Shown here: piece by piece, positions 1-5,884 of the stretch
Numbering within the stretch: position 1 is the first letter of the stretch
Layout of the letters: each line of letters begins with the position of its first letter
Assembly: GCA_046719185.1 (NCBI GenBank)
Contig: JBDNDK010000152.1
Location: forward strand, 1-5,884
Reading direction: 5' to 3'
Source: JBDNDK01 sp046719185
GTDB taxonomy: Bacteria > Armatimonadota > UBA5829
DNA length: 5,884 nucleotides
The notes under the pieces: model-generated
Database searches by the model: none
The model's input: the letters and a program-made list of their open reading frames with translations, nothing else
Told to the model about the DNA's origin: nothing
Translations under genes and position numbers: made by a program

Positions 1-801
1 GACTTTGCAAAATCACTCAATCAAAAAGCAAAAAACAAGCAGAAAAAAGCATCTATTCATGTGAAAATAGACACAGGAATGGGCAGGATTGGTGTTGATT
101 ATTCAACTGCATATGATTTTATAGTTTCCATAAAAGAGCTTGATTGGCTGGAATTTGAAGGCATATTCACTCATTTTGCAACTTCTGATGAAGATGAAAA
201 AACATTTACATATCTACAAATCTCCAGATTTAATAGTGTGATAGATGAACTCAAAAAAAATAATATAAATCCAGAGTATATCCATGCTTCAAATAGTGGA
301 GGTATATTAGCATTTCCTGATGCATATTATAATGCTGTAAGACCGGGAATCACTGTATATGGCTGTTATCCATCAGAAGACACACCAAAAATTATCTCTT
401 TGAAACCAGCTCTCACTTTAAAATCAAAAATAACCTTTTTAAGAGATGCAAAAAAAGGTACAACTGTCAGCTATGGATGCACTCATAGGCTAACAAGAAA
501 CTCCAAAATTGCAGTCCTTCCAGTTGGTTATGCAGATGGATATTCTAGGTTTCTTTCAAACAAAGGTGAGGTTGCAATTAGAGGGCAGAAAGCACCAGTT
601 GTGGGCAGAGTGTGTATGGATCAGATAATGGTGGATGTTACAGATATTGATGGAGTTTGCATTGGTGATGAAGCTATACTATATGGCGGCGGCTATGATT
701 ATCTGAATGTTTCAAAAATAGCAGAAAAGATTGGAACTATAAATTATGAGGTCTTTTGTAACATAAGTAAAAGAGTTCCAAGAATTTATATTAACAACTA
801 G
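1..801 (+). CDS. alr: Alanine racemase, C-terminal part (5' end outside window)
   Basis: This PLP-dependent enzyme interconverts L- and D-alanine in the cytoplasm and supplies D-Ala for peptidoglycan. The reading frame is open from base 1, so the GTG at 61 is an internal valine and not a start. Visible are 266 residues; the family is usually about 370-390, so roughly 110 N-terminal residues, including the PLP-binding lysine, are missing. Family landmarks appear in order: VKIDTGMGRIG (61-93; its Lys is the usual carbamylated residue and its Arg the PLP-environment Arg), THFATSDE, HASNSGG, RPGITVYG (Arg at 340-342, expected to contact the PLP pyridine nitrogen), VSYG with the second catalytic base Tyr (472-474), PVGYADGY, GRVCMDQ, and the C-terminal INYEVFC...RVPRIY. 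No expected motif in the visible part is lost. The TAG stop lies 12 nt before gpsA, which suggests one operon. The truncation is a window effect and not a pseudogene sign. Confidence 0.97.
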   Translation, partial: DFAKSLNQKAKNKQKKASIHVKIDTGMGRIGVDYSTAYDFIVSIKELDWLEFEGIFTHFATSDEDEKTFTYLQISRFNSVIDELKKNNINPEYIHASNSGGILAFPDAYYNAVRPGITVYGCYPSEDTPKIISLKPALTLKSKITFLRDAKKGTTVSYGCTHRLTRNSKIAVLPVGYADGYSRFLSNKGEVAIRGQKAPVVGRVCMDQIMVDVTDIDGVCIGDEAILYGGGYDYLNVSKIAEKIGTINYEVFCNISKRVPRIYINN

Positions 802-813
802 GGTTGAATTTAA
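800..813 (+). promoter_or_regulatory. Probable ribosome-binding site and leader of gpsA, overlapping the alr stop
   Basis: AGGG at 800-803 overlaps the TAG stop of alr (799-801) and sits 10 nt before the TTG start at 814. The spacing is a little long but it is the only purine-rich match in the gap. In-frame TGA (805-807) and TAA (811-813) stop codons rule out any gpsA start further upstream. The arrangement suggests coupled translation or re-initiation after alr. Confidence 0.5.
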
Positions 814-1836
814 TTGAAAGAAAACACAAATAATATCAAAGCAGCAGTTCTTGGTTCAGGAAGTTGGGGTACTGCATTATCTATACTACTAGGTAAAAAG
901 GGTGTTAAAGTTTCTTTGTGGGGCAGGTCTGAAGATCTGTTAGATTCCATATCAAAAGAAAGAATGAACTCAAAATATTTGCCAAATATCAAGCTCCCGG
1001 ATTGTGTTGATATTTCTAAAAGTATTGATAATGCAATAAAATCTGCTGATGCTGTTGTGATGGCAGTTCCAAGCACAGCAATAAGAGAAGTTTTAGGTTT
1101 GCTCAAGGGAAAAATAGATGAAAATACTTTACTTATTCATGCTGGAAAAGGTCTTGAGAGTGAAACAGGATTGAGAGGCTCTGAGATAATAACTTCTATT
1201 ATGGGAGAAGAAATAGGCAGAAAATGTGTGGCATTATCAGGACCAAATCTTGCAGTTGAGCTTGCTAATTCTGTGCCTACAGCAACAGTGGTAGCTAGCA
1301 AATGCAAAGAGTGTGCAGTAAAAGCTCAAGAATTATTTTCTTGCAATAGTTTGAGGGTATATAGAGGTGATGATGTTATAGGACTTGAGCTTGGTGGTGC
1401 ATTAAAAAATGTGATTGCTATAGCATCAGGTATATGTGAAGGTTTGGGTTTTGGAGACAATACAAGAGCCACTCTTGTTACTAGAGGTATGGCAGAGATT
1501 TCAAGACTTGGAGTGGCTATGGGAGCAGATTTTAAGACATTTACTGGTCTATCTGGGTTTGGAGATTTGATGGCAACTTGCAGCAGCAGATTATCCAGAA
1601 ATCTTAGGCTTGGTCTTATGATTGGGAAAGGGAAATCATTAGAAGAATCATTAAAAACTTTAGGGCAAGTGGCAGAGGGTTTGCAGAGCTGTGAAGCTGC
1701 AATACTTTTGGGAAAAAAATATAAAGTAGATATGCCTATTTCTAATCAGTTGTATGAAGTGTTATTTAATCAGAAAAAGCCAATAAAAGCGGTTGAAGAT
1801 TTAATGGCTAGGGAATATAAAGAAGAGTCTTACTAA
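814..1836 (+). CDS. gpsA: Glycerol-3-phosphate dehydrogenase [NAD(P)+]
   Basis: The enzyme reduces dihydroxyacetone phosphate to sn-glycerol-3-phosphate, the backbone precursor of glycerophospholipids, in the cytoplasm. The 340-residue length is typical of GpsA. The N-terminal Rossmann domain opens with the dinucleotide-binding motif GSGSWG (residues 14-19). GKGLE (111-115) and LSGPNLAVE (141-149) follow. The C-terminal helical domain contains GGALKN with the catalytic lysine (K198), GFGDNTRA (212-219), SGFGDL (247-252) and VAEGLQS (286-292). All expected motifs are present and nothing is disrupted. The start is TTG: a stop codon lies directly before it and no ATG or GTG falls between it and the nucleotide-binding motif, so TTG is effectively forced. 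It follows alr by 12 nt on the same strand, so co-transcription is likely. Both products feed envelope synthesis. Confidence 0.97.
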   Translation: MKENTNNIKAAVLGSGSWGTALSILLGKKGVKVSLWGRSEDLLDSISKERMNSKYLPNIKLPDCVDISKSIDNAIKSADAVVMAVPSTAIREVLGLLKGKIDENTLLIHAGKGLESETGLRGSEIITSIMGEEIGRKCVALSGPNLAVELANSVPTATVVASKCKECAVKAQELFSCNSLRVYRGDDVIGLELGGALKNVIAIASGICEGLGFGDNTRATLVTRGMAEISRLGVAMGADFKTFTGLSGFGDLMATCSSRLSRNLRLGLMIGKGKSLEESLKTLGQVAEGLQSCEAAILLGKKYKVDMPISNQLYEVLFNQKKPIKAVEDLMAREYKEESY

Positions 1837-2019
1837 GCCAGTTTTTACTGTAGTAACAGTAATTTTACTAGTTTATGTTTTGCGGATATTTATCATATCA
1901 TGCATGAGTTAGCATAGGGTATAACTTAATTAGACCAGTTTTGCCTAGAGATTATGTGAGTCTAAAGACAAAAAAGGTTCAAGTTAATGGAAATGATTTT
2001 CCAATATAGAGGGAACTAT
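1837..2019 (+). other. Intergenic region between gpsA and the small zinc-ribbon gene
   Basis: This 183-nt gap has no convincing ORF apart from the 33-nt upstream extension of the next gene. It contains a small perfect hairpin: TTACTG (1845-1850) pairs with CAGTAA (1857-1862) around a 6-nt loop, followed by only four T residues. This could be a weak terminator or processing site for alr-gpsA. A TATAAC hexamer at 1920-1925 resembles a -10 box but has no good -35 partner at 16-18 nt. A TTGCCT/TAAAGA pair at 1941-1968 (16-nt spacing) is another weak promoter candidate. Whether the next gene has its own promoter is undecided. Confidence 0.4.
2008..2014 (+). promoter_or_regulatory. Shine-Dalgarno site setting the start at 2020
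   Basis: AGAGGGA lies 5 nt before the ATG at 2020. It is purine-rich and well spaced. This favours 2020 over the in-frame ATG codons at 1987 and 1993, although 1987 has a weaker AAGG (1974-1977) 9 nt upstream. Confidence 0.6.
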
Positions 2020-2196
2020 ATGAGATGTAAATGTGGAAATGAAATATCCCATGTCCCTGAGCACTTGCAGGATTTAGCAAAATGGGTATGCAGACAATGT
2101 GCAATGAAAGATTTAAGTGGCACTAATTCTGGAGTAGTTACAGAAAGAAACTCAGATATTAACAGACAGAAACAACCTGTAGAAAACAAAATTTAA
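2020..2196 (+). CDS. Small zinc-ribbon-like protein of unknown function
   Basis: I do not recognise this gene. It encodes 58 residues from the ATG at 2020; an alternative start at 1987 would give 69. Four cysteines form CxC (residues 3 and 5) and, 18 residues later, CxxC (24 and 27), the pattern of a small zinc ribbon or treble-clef-like knuckle; metal binding is inferred. Between the pairs is a predicted amphipathic segment (VPEHLQDLAKWVC). The C-terminal half after residue 30 is polar, rich in Ser, Asn, Gln and Lys, and probably disordered. There is no signal peptide or membrane segment. The cysteine pairs lie near the very N terminus of the shorter form, which also favours the 2020 start. 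The gene lies downstream of alr-gpsA and is closed by a strong terminator, so it may be the last gene of that transcript or a separate small unit. Possible roles, such as nucleic-acid binding or an accessory zinc protein, cannot be chosen from sequence alone. Confidence 0.75.
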   Translation: MRCKCGNEISHVPEHLQDLAKWVCRQCAMKDLSGTNSGVVTERNSDINRQKQPVENKI

Positions 2197-2225
2197 TTAA
2201 CAATTTAATATGTATAATCTAATCT

Positions 2226-2254
2226 AAAGCCTGCAAACTGATGCAGGCTTTTTT
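2226..2254 (+). terminator. Strong rho-independent terminator
   Basis: A perfect 10-bp stem, AAAGCCTGCA (2226-2235) with TGCAGGCTTT (2242-2251), encloses a 6-nt loop. The outer A-T pairs run directly into a T-tract (2249-2254, followed by ATTTT). The stem core is GC-rich against a very AT-rich background. It lies 30 nt after the stop of the small zinc-ribbon gene, so it ends the upstream plus-strand transcription unit and insulates the DUF255 gene. Confidence 0.93.
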
Positions 2255-2257
2255 ATT

Positions 2258-2286
2258 TTGTATGATTACCAGTTTAGATATATAAA
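2258..2286 (+). promoter_or_regulatory. Candidate sigma-70-type promoter for the DUF255 gene
   Basis: TTGTAT (2258-2263, 4 of 6 to consensus) and TATAAA (2281-2286, 5 of 6) are separated by exactly 17 nt. The pair lies just downstream of the terminator and about 60 nt before the chosen start codon, where a promoter is needed. A second -10-like TATTAT at 2293-2298 lacks a good -35. The region is AT-rich, so a chance match is quite possible. Confidence 0.4.
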
Positions 2287-2336
2287 TGGCTTTATTATAC
2301 TTTGCATTGGGTATTAAAGCATTATAAGAAAAAAAT

Positions 2337-2342
2337 AAAGGA
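2337..2342 (+). promoter_or_regulatory. Shine-Dalgarno site of the DUF255 gene
   Basis: AAAGGA ends 7 nt before the ATG at 2350. The spacing supports that ATG over the GTG at 2347 (4 nt) and over the TTG at 2302, which has no purine-rich site in front of it. Confidence 0.65.
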
Positions 2343-2349
2343 TAATGTG

Positions 2350-4038
2350 ATGAAGAATATAAAATGGTGGGAATGGTCTGAGGAAGCATTTGAAGAGTCA
2401 AAAAAAACTGGCAAACCAATTCTGCTTTCTATTAGTGCTGTATGGTGCCATTGGTGCCACGTGATGGATAAAACAACCTACTCAAATGAAAGAGTAGTGG
2501 AATACCTTAATGAATACTATATCCCTATTAGAGTTGATAATGATAGAAACCCTGAAATTAACAGCAGATATAATATGGGAGGTTGGCCCTCAACTGTTTT
2601 TCTAACATATAACAGAGATGTGTTGGCAGGAGCTACATATATTCCACCTCATCAGTTTATAAATCTTCTTGATAGGGTCTATGAAACTTGGCAAAAAGAA
2701 AAAGATGTCTTAGTTAGGCAGGCTGAAATAGAAAGAGAAAAGAGTATTAAAAAAATATTGGATCAAAATCCTGTTCAAATAAATCCAAAAGATATTGAAA
2801 TTATAAGGAATTGGATAATTGATGAGTATGATCCAGATTTTGGTGGTTTTGGCTATGATCAAAAATTTCCTGTAATAAATGTTCTTGAATTTATACTTAA
2901 CAATTATAAAGCAACAGGTAATTGGCAAGATTTGGAAATGGTAAGAACTACTGTTGATAATATGATAAATGGAGAAATGTTTGATAGTATAGAGGGTGGA
3001 ATGTTTAGATATGCCACCAGAAGAGATTGGACTGTTCCTCACTATGAAAAAATGCTTGATGATAATGCAGGAATTGCATATATTCTTTTAGATTTATTTC
3101 AAATAACTAAAAATGATAATTACTTAATTTTTGCTGAGAGTGTGTTTAGATATATTGAAACTGTATTAAAACACAATTCTTATCCTGCGTATAGAGGCAG
3201 CCAAGATGCTGATGAAGAGTATTTTAAGGCAGATGCACAAACACGGAAGGAAATGTCTGTTCCTTATATAGATACTGCTGTTTATACAGATTCAAATGCT
3301 CTTCTTGCAAAAGCATATATAAAGAAATACTCTATTACATTAGAAGATTCAGCTATAAAAAAAGCTGGAGAAATACTATCATTTTTTAATAAACTCAAAA
3401 GAAATGAGGAAAATTGTGTTTGTCATTATTATGAAGACAACAACCCTCATAATTATGGAGTTTTATCAGATCAAGTGAACCTTGCATATTCCAATTTATT
3501 ATATTATGAAGCAACTGCAGATAATGAATTTCTGAAGACTGCTGAGTCTCTACTTTTATCTCTAGATGTTTCTCATTCAAATGGTAAAGGGGCTTATTTT
3601 GATATATCAAAGTCTCTTGCTGAAAGAAAAATGCTAATTAGGTCTAGCTCACCATTGCAGGAAAATGCAAAGTTAGCCATTGCATTGCTTAAACTTAGTG
3701 ATCTAAAACAGGGTGAATATATAGAGATAGTAGAAAAGATATTAAGTATGATTGCACCGAATTATGAACAATATGGAATATTTGCAGCTGATTATGCTCA
3801 GGCTCTTTTGATATTAAATTCATTGCCTATGATAGCCACAATAATTGGAAAAGGTAATCAAGAGGAAAGAGGCAAGCTTTATAAAGAACTATCATCAATA
3901 TCAAATATTAGATTAAGCTTTACTTATGAATTTTCTGAAGAGAAATATAAAACAAGAATCTGTGTGGGCACAAAATGTCTTGCTCCTGTTGTTAGCATTG
4001 AAGAAATATCTGATGAGATTAAAGAATTGAGTAATTAA
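2350..4038 (+). CDS. Thioredoxin-domain protein of the DUF255/YyaL (SPATA20-like) family, compact form
   Basis: The protein has 562 residues from the ATG at 2350; the frame continues up to a TTG at 2302, but the ribosome site and the family N terminus (a W-x-x-W-[SE]-E-E-A-F-like start) favour 2350. An N-terminal thioredoxin-fold domain (about residues 5-120) carries the active-site motif WCHWCHVMD (Cys33 and Cys36; codons 2446-2448 and 2455-2457) and the cis-proline loop GGWP (77-80). A long helical, (alpha/alpha)6-barrel-like region follows with family motifs GGFGYDQKFP (165-174), VPHYEKMLDDNA (229-240), SQDADEE (284-290) and YTDSNALL (312-319). The C terminus has a second Cys pair (538 and 543, in the ICVGTKCLAP segment). 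Classical YyaL-type members have about 650-700 residues. This one is shorter, with RPDID-like residues changed to NPEIN and the helix before GGWP missing. The family's biochemical function is not established; a cytoplasmic thiol-redox or sugar-related role is only inferred from the folds. No signal peptide is visible. Confidence 0.9.
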   Translation: MKNIKWWEWSEEAFEESKKTGKPILLSISAVWCHWCHVMDKTTYSNERVVEYLNEYYIPIRVDNDRNPEINSRYNMGGWPSTVFLTYNRDVLAGATYIPPHQFINLLDRVYETWQKEKDVLVRQAEIEREKSIKKILDQNPVQINPKDIEIIRNWIIDEYDPDFGGFGYDQKFPVINVLEFILNNYKATGNWQDLEMVRTTVDNMINGEMFDSIEGGMFRYATRRDWTVPHYEKMLDDNAGIAYILLDLFQITKNDNYLIFAESVFRYIETVLKHNSYPAYRGSQDADEEYFKADAQTRKEMSVPYIDTAVYTDSNALLAKAYIKKYSITLEDSAIKKAGEILSFFNKLKRNEENCVCHYYEDNNPHNYGVLSDQVNLAYSNLLYYEATADNEFLKTAESLLLSLDVSHSNGKGAYFDISKSLAERKMLIRSSSPLQENAKLAIALLKLSDLKQGEYIEIVEKILSMIAPNYEQYGIFAADYAQALLILNSLPMIATIIGKGNQEERGKLYKELSSISNIRLSFTYEFSEEKYKTRICVGTKCLAPVVSIEEISDEIKELSN

Positions 4039-4041
4039 TAA

Positions 4042-5787
4042 TTATGCTACTTCAGAGTTTTTTATGTTACTTTCTGAAATTAGCAATCCATTTCTAGCTT
4101 CAGGGTTGTTTGAGTCAATTACAAGAGCTTGTGAGAATGCAAGTGCTGCACATTCAAATGCACCTGTCATGAGGAAACAGTTGCCAAGTCTGATAAATCC
4201 TAATAGGTTGTCAGGATTTATTAGCAATGCTTTTTGATAAGCACCTATAGCTTCACTATATTTCATTAAAATATACATTAAATCTCCATATTGAAATAAA
4301 AGTTCAGGGCAATTATTATCTGCATTCATTCCATCTTTTAAAATATTGACTGCTTCATTATATCTTTGTTCAGACATCATTATTCTTGCAAGTTTTGCAT
4401 ATGCAATTCCCATATCATTTTGGCTTTCAATAGCTTTTTTGTATTCAGATTCTGCAATCTCAAAATTTCCAATTGAATTTGCACAATCAGCAATGATGCA
4501 GTGAATATTTGAATCATTTGGCAATATACTGCCTATAGATTCAAACAAATCTATAATGTCTTTATTTTTATCTTGAATTTTATATAATGATATTAATCTA
4601 TTTAATCCACATTCAATGTAGTTCTCTTCAATTAGGTCTTTGAATATTTTTTCTGCTTTTTCAAATTCACCAAGATAAAAATAACAGTTCCCAATGAGCT
4701 CTTTTGCTTTGTATATGTCATTTCTTGACTTAAGCAGAGTTTTTGCTGATTCTATTGCTCCTTCATAGTTTCCCATTAGCATTTGAGCTTCAGCAATGCC
4801 TAATAATGCTTTATATGATTTGATGCTTTGGTCTCCAATATAAATATTTGCATTTGATGTTAACCTTGCAAGTTCAAAATCTGCTATTGCTTCTTCATAC
4901 CGCTCTAATTTTAATAGTGAAATAGCTCTATTGTAGTATATCTCTGGGTGTCTTAATCCCAGCTTGTCTGCAGTTACAGAAATTTCCAGAGCTTTTTGAT
5001 ATTCATAAATGCTATTTTTGCAGTATATGTATCTTGCATAAAACTCTTTAGCAATTGGATTGTTTGATGTTATTTTATCAGCTGTAGTGCTAAGAAAATA
5101 GTCGCATTCATTATGGTTTTTTGCAATGCAGTGTGCTTTTGCAAGAGCATATGCAAATACTATGCTATTCGGATATTTATTGAAATCTTTAGTTAGTTTT
5201 TTAATACTTTCATCGCTTGCTAATTTAGATTCTACTTCTTTTTTTGTTGTGTGTTTGTTTATATATATGTTAGAATCAATAACTAATTTATTTTGTTCAT
5301 ATAATGGTTCATCAATATCTGGTACCACACTTCCTCTAAATTCACAACTTATATCTTTTCTTACAATTGGAACATGCCTATATGTATAGAAATCATTTGA
5401 ATTTTCATTTAAGATAGGTTGTTTTATGATAACAGATAATGCTTGAACATCAGAATTTCCTAGAGAATTTATGTGTTGAATAATTGAATTGTTGGCAAGC
5501 TCTTCATCAGGTTCAAGAAATATTATCCAATCACTTTTGCTGTGTGTTATACACCTGTTTCTTATATGAGAAATATTTGAGAATGACTGAAATTCAATAA
5601 TTTTGCAGTTTGAGGGAATTTCTAGAATATAATTTTGTAAGTCATTTAATTTTACTGCAAGAATTAACTCATCAGCAATATCCAAAATCTTCTTTAATGT
5701 GTTTGATATATGTTTTGATTTCTTCTCTATCACCACACAAGCTGTTAATTTCTTTTTATTTGTATAAACAGCATTCTTTCTTCTCAT
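4042..5787 (-). CDS. Glycosyltransferase family 2-like domain fused to a TPR array
   Basis: The protein has 581 residues from the ATG at 5787-5785. Residues about 14-110 resemble the GT2 domain of bacterial GT-TPR proteins: a beta-strand start (LTACVVIEKK), a helix ending in DIADELILAV, a segment matching the family's F-S-x-x-R-N pattern (FSNISHIRN), and DWIIFLEPDEEL where the family usually has D-W-I-[LF]-F-L-D-A-D-E-E-L. The D-x-D is thus E-P-D (5514-5506), and the usual G-S-T-D after the third strand is absent. A linker with FRGSVVPDI, where relatives often have a H-E-x-like site, and an INKH segment leads to about eight TPR-like helical pairs from residue 280 to 560; the last two are the clearest (YSEAIGAYQKALLINPD). 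A glycan- or protein-glycosylation role is inferred; activity is uncertain. No signal peptide follows the chosen start. The frame stays open to the window edge, but the extra codons are pyrimidine-rich, unlike coding DNA here. No Shine-Dalgarno is visible. The gene converges on the DUF255 gene. Confidence 0.85.
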   Translation of the reverse strand: MRRKNAVYTNKKKLTACVVIEKKSKHISNTLKKILDIADELILAVKLNDLQNYILEIPSNCKIIEFQSFSNISHIRNRCITHSKSDWIIFLEPDEELANNSIIQHINSLGNSDVQALSVIIKQPILNENSNDFYTYRHVPIVRKDISCEFRGSVVPDIDEPLYEQNKLVIDSNIYINKHTTKKEVESKLASDESIKKLTKDFNKYPNSIVFAYALAKAHCIAKNHNECDYFLSTTADKITSNNPIAKEFYARYIYCKNSIYEYQKALEISVTADKLGLRHPEIYYNRAISLLKLERYEEAIADFELARLTSNANIYIGDQSIKSYKALLGIAEAQMLMGNYEGAIESAKTLLKSRNDIYKAKELIGNCYFYLGEFEKAEKIFKDLIEENYIECGLNRLISLYKIQDKNKDIIDLFESIGSILPNDSNIHCIIADCANSIGNFEIAESEYKKAIESQNDMGIAYAKLARIMMSEQRYNEAVNILKDGMNADNNCPELLFQYGDLMYILMKYSEAIGAYQKALLINPDNLLGFIRLGNCFLMTGAFECAALAFSQALVIDSNNPEARNGLLISESNIKNSEVA

Positions 5788-5884
5788 TTCAGATACACAG
5801 ATAAGGATAATAAGTAGTATTTGAATCTTTAAATTTATTATTGGCAGATGGAATGAAATAAGTAGATAATTGACAAACACATAT

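Noticed and set aside
61..801. alr beginning at the GTG at 61
   Set aside because: The frame is open to base 1, and the residues before 61 continue the conserved racemase sequence leading into VKIDTGMGR, so GTG 61 is an internal valine codon.
810..1106. Minus-strand 98-codon open frame within gpsA
   Set aside because: It lies wholly opposite a well-conserved gpsA coding region, has no family motif and is explained as a shadow frame.
1896..1907. Palindromic CATGCATG-type sequence in the gpsA downstream gap
   Set aside because: It is a short 8-nt palindrome with no partner copy or adjacent promoter. It is expected by chance and not enough to call an operator.
2710..3042. Minus-strand 110-codon open frame within the DUF255 gene
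   Set aside because: The translation is Ile/Tyr/Phe-rich low-complexity sequence typical of the antisense of an AT-rich gene. The sense strand carries clear family motifs.
5126..5389. Plus-strand 87-codon hydrophobic open frame opposite the GT-TPR gene
   Set aside because: The apparent membrane-like character comes from the antisense of Lys/Asn/Glu-rich codons. The minus-strand frame is long and has recognisable domains.
5800..5840. TATTAT (minus strand, 5812-5807) as a -10 box for the GT-TPR gene
   Set aside because: No acceptable -35 lies 16-18 nt upstream (only AATTTA/ATTTAA-like sequence), and such AT hexamers are common in this background.

Overview
The window is AT-rich bacterial chromosomal DNA. 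It carries five protein genes: four on the plus strand and one long gene on the minus strand. An alanine racemase (peptidoglycan precursor supply) and a GpsA-type glycerol-3-phosphate dehydrogenase (glycerophospholipid synthesis) show that the host is a bacterium. Coding strands are purine-rich and A/T-ending codons dominate. One gene appears to start with TTG. The lineage cannot be fixed from this window. A low-GC Firmicute or a low-GC candidate phylum would both fit, and no marker gene here decides it. I see no rRNA, tRNA, CRISPR array, IS element, integrase or phage gene.

Layout. Positions 1-801 hold the C-terminal two thirds of alanine racemase (alr), which enters from outside the window. 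After a 12-nt gap comes complete gpsA (814-1836), almost certainly co-transcribed with alr. A 183-nt gap with a weak hairpin leads to a small four-cysteine zinc-ribbon-like protein of unknown function (2020-2196). A strong intrinsic terminator (2226-2254) closes this plus-strand group. A promoter-like pair and a Shine-Dalgarno site then precede a compact DUF255/YyaL-type thioredoxin-domain protein (2350-4038). Its stop codon lies 3 nt from the stop codon of the convergent minus-strand gene (4042-5787). That gene encodes a family-2-like glycosyltransferase domain fused to a long TPR array.

How the genes fit together. alr and gpsA form a plausible cell-envelope housekeeping pair: D-alanine for peptidoglycan and sn-glycerol-3-phosphate for phospholipid. 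The DUF255 protein and the GT-TPR protein look like independent units. The terminator separates the first from the upstream genes, and the second is on the opposite strand.

Most of the window is ordinary. The points most worth a second look are the GT-TPR protein, whose sugar-nucleotide/metal motifs are altered (E-P-D in place of D-x-D, and no G-S-T-D-like motif), the unassigned small CxC/CxxC protein, and the 3-nt convergent junction with no visible terminator. I found no clear evidence of an undescribed multi-gene system.
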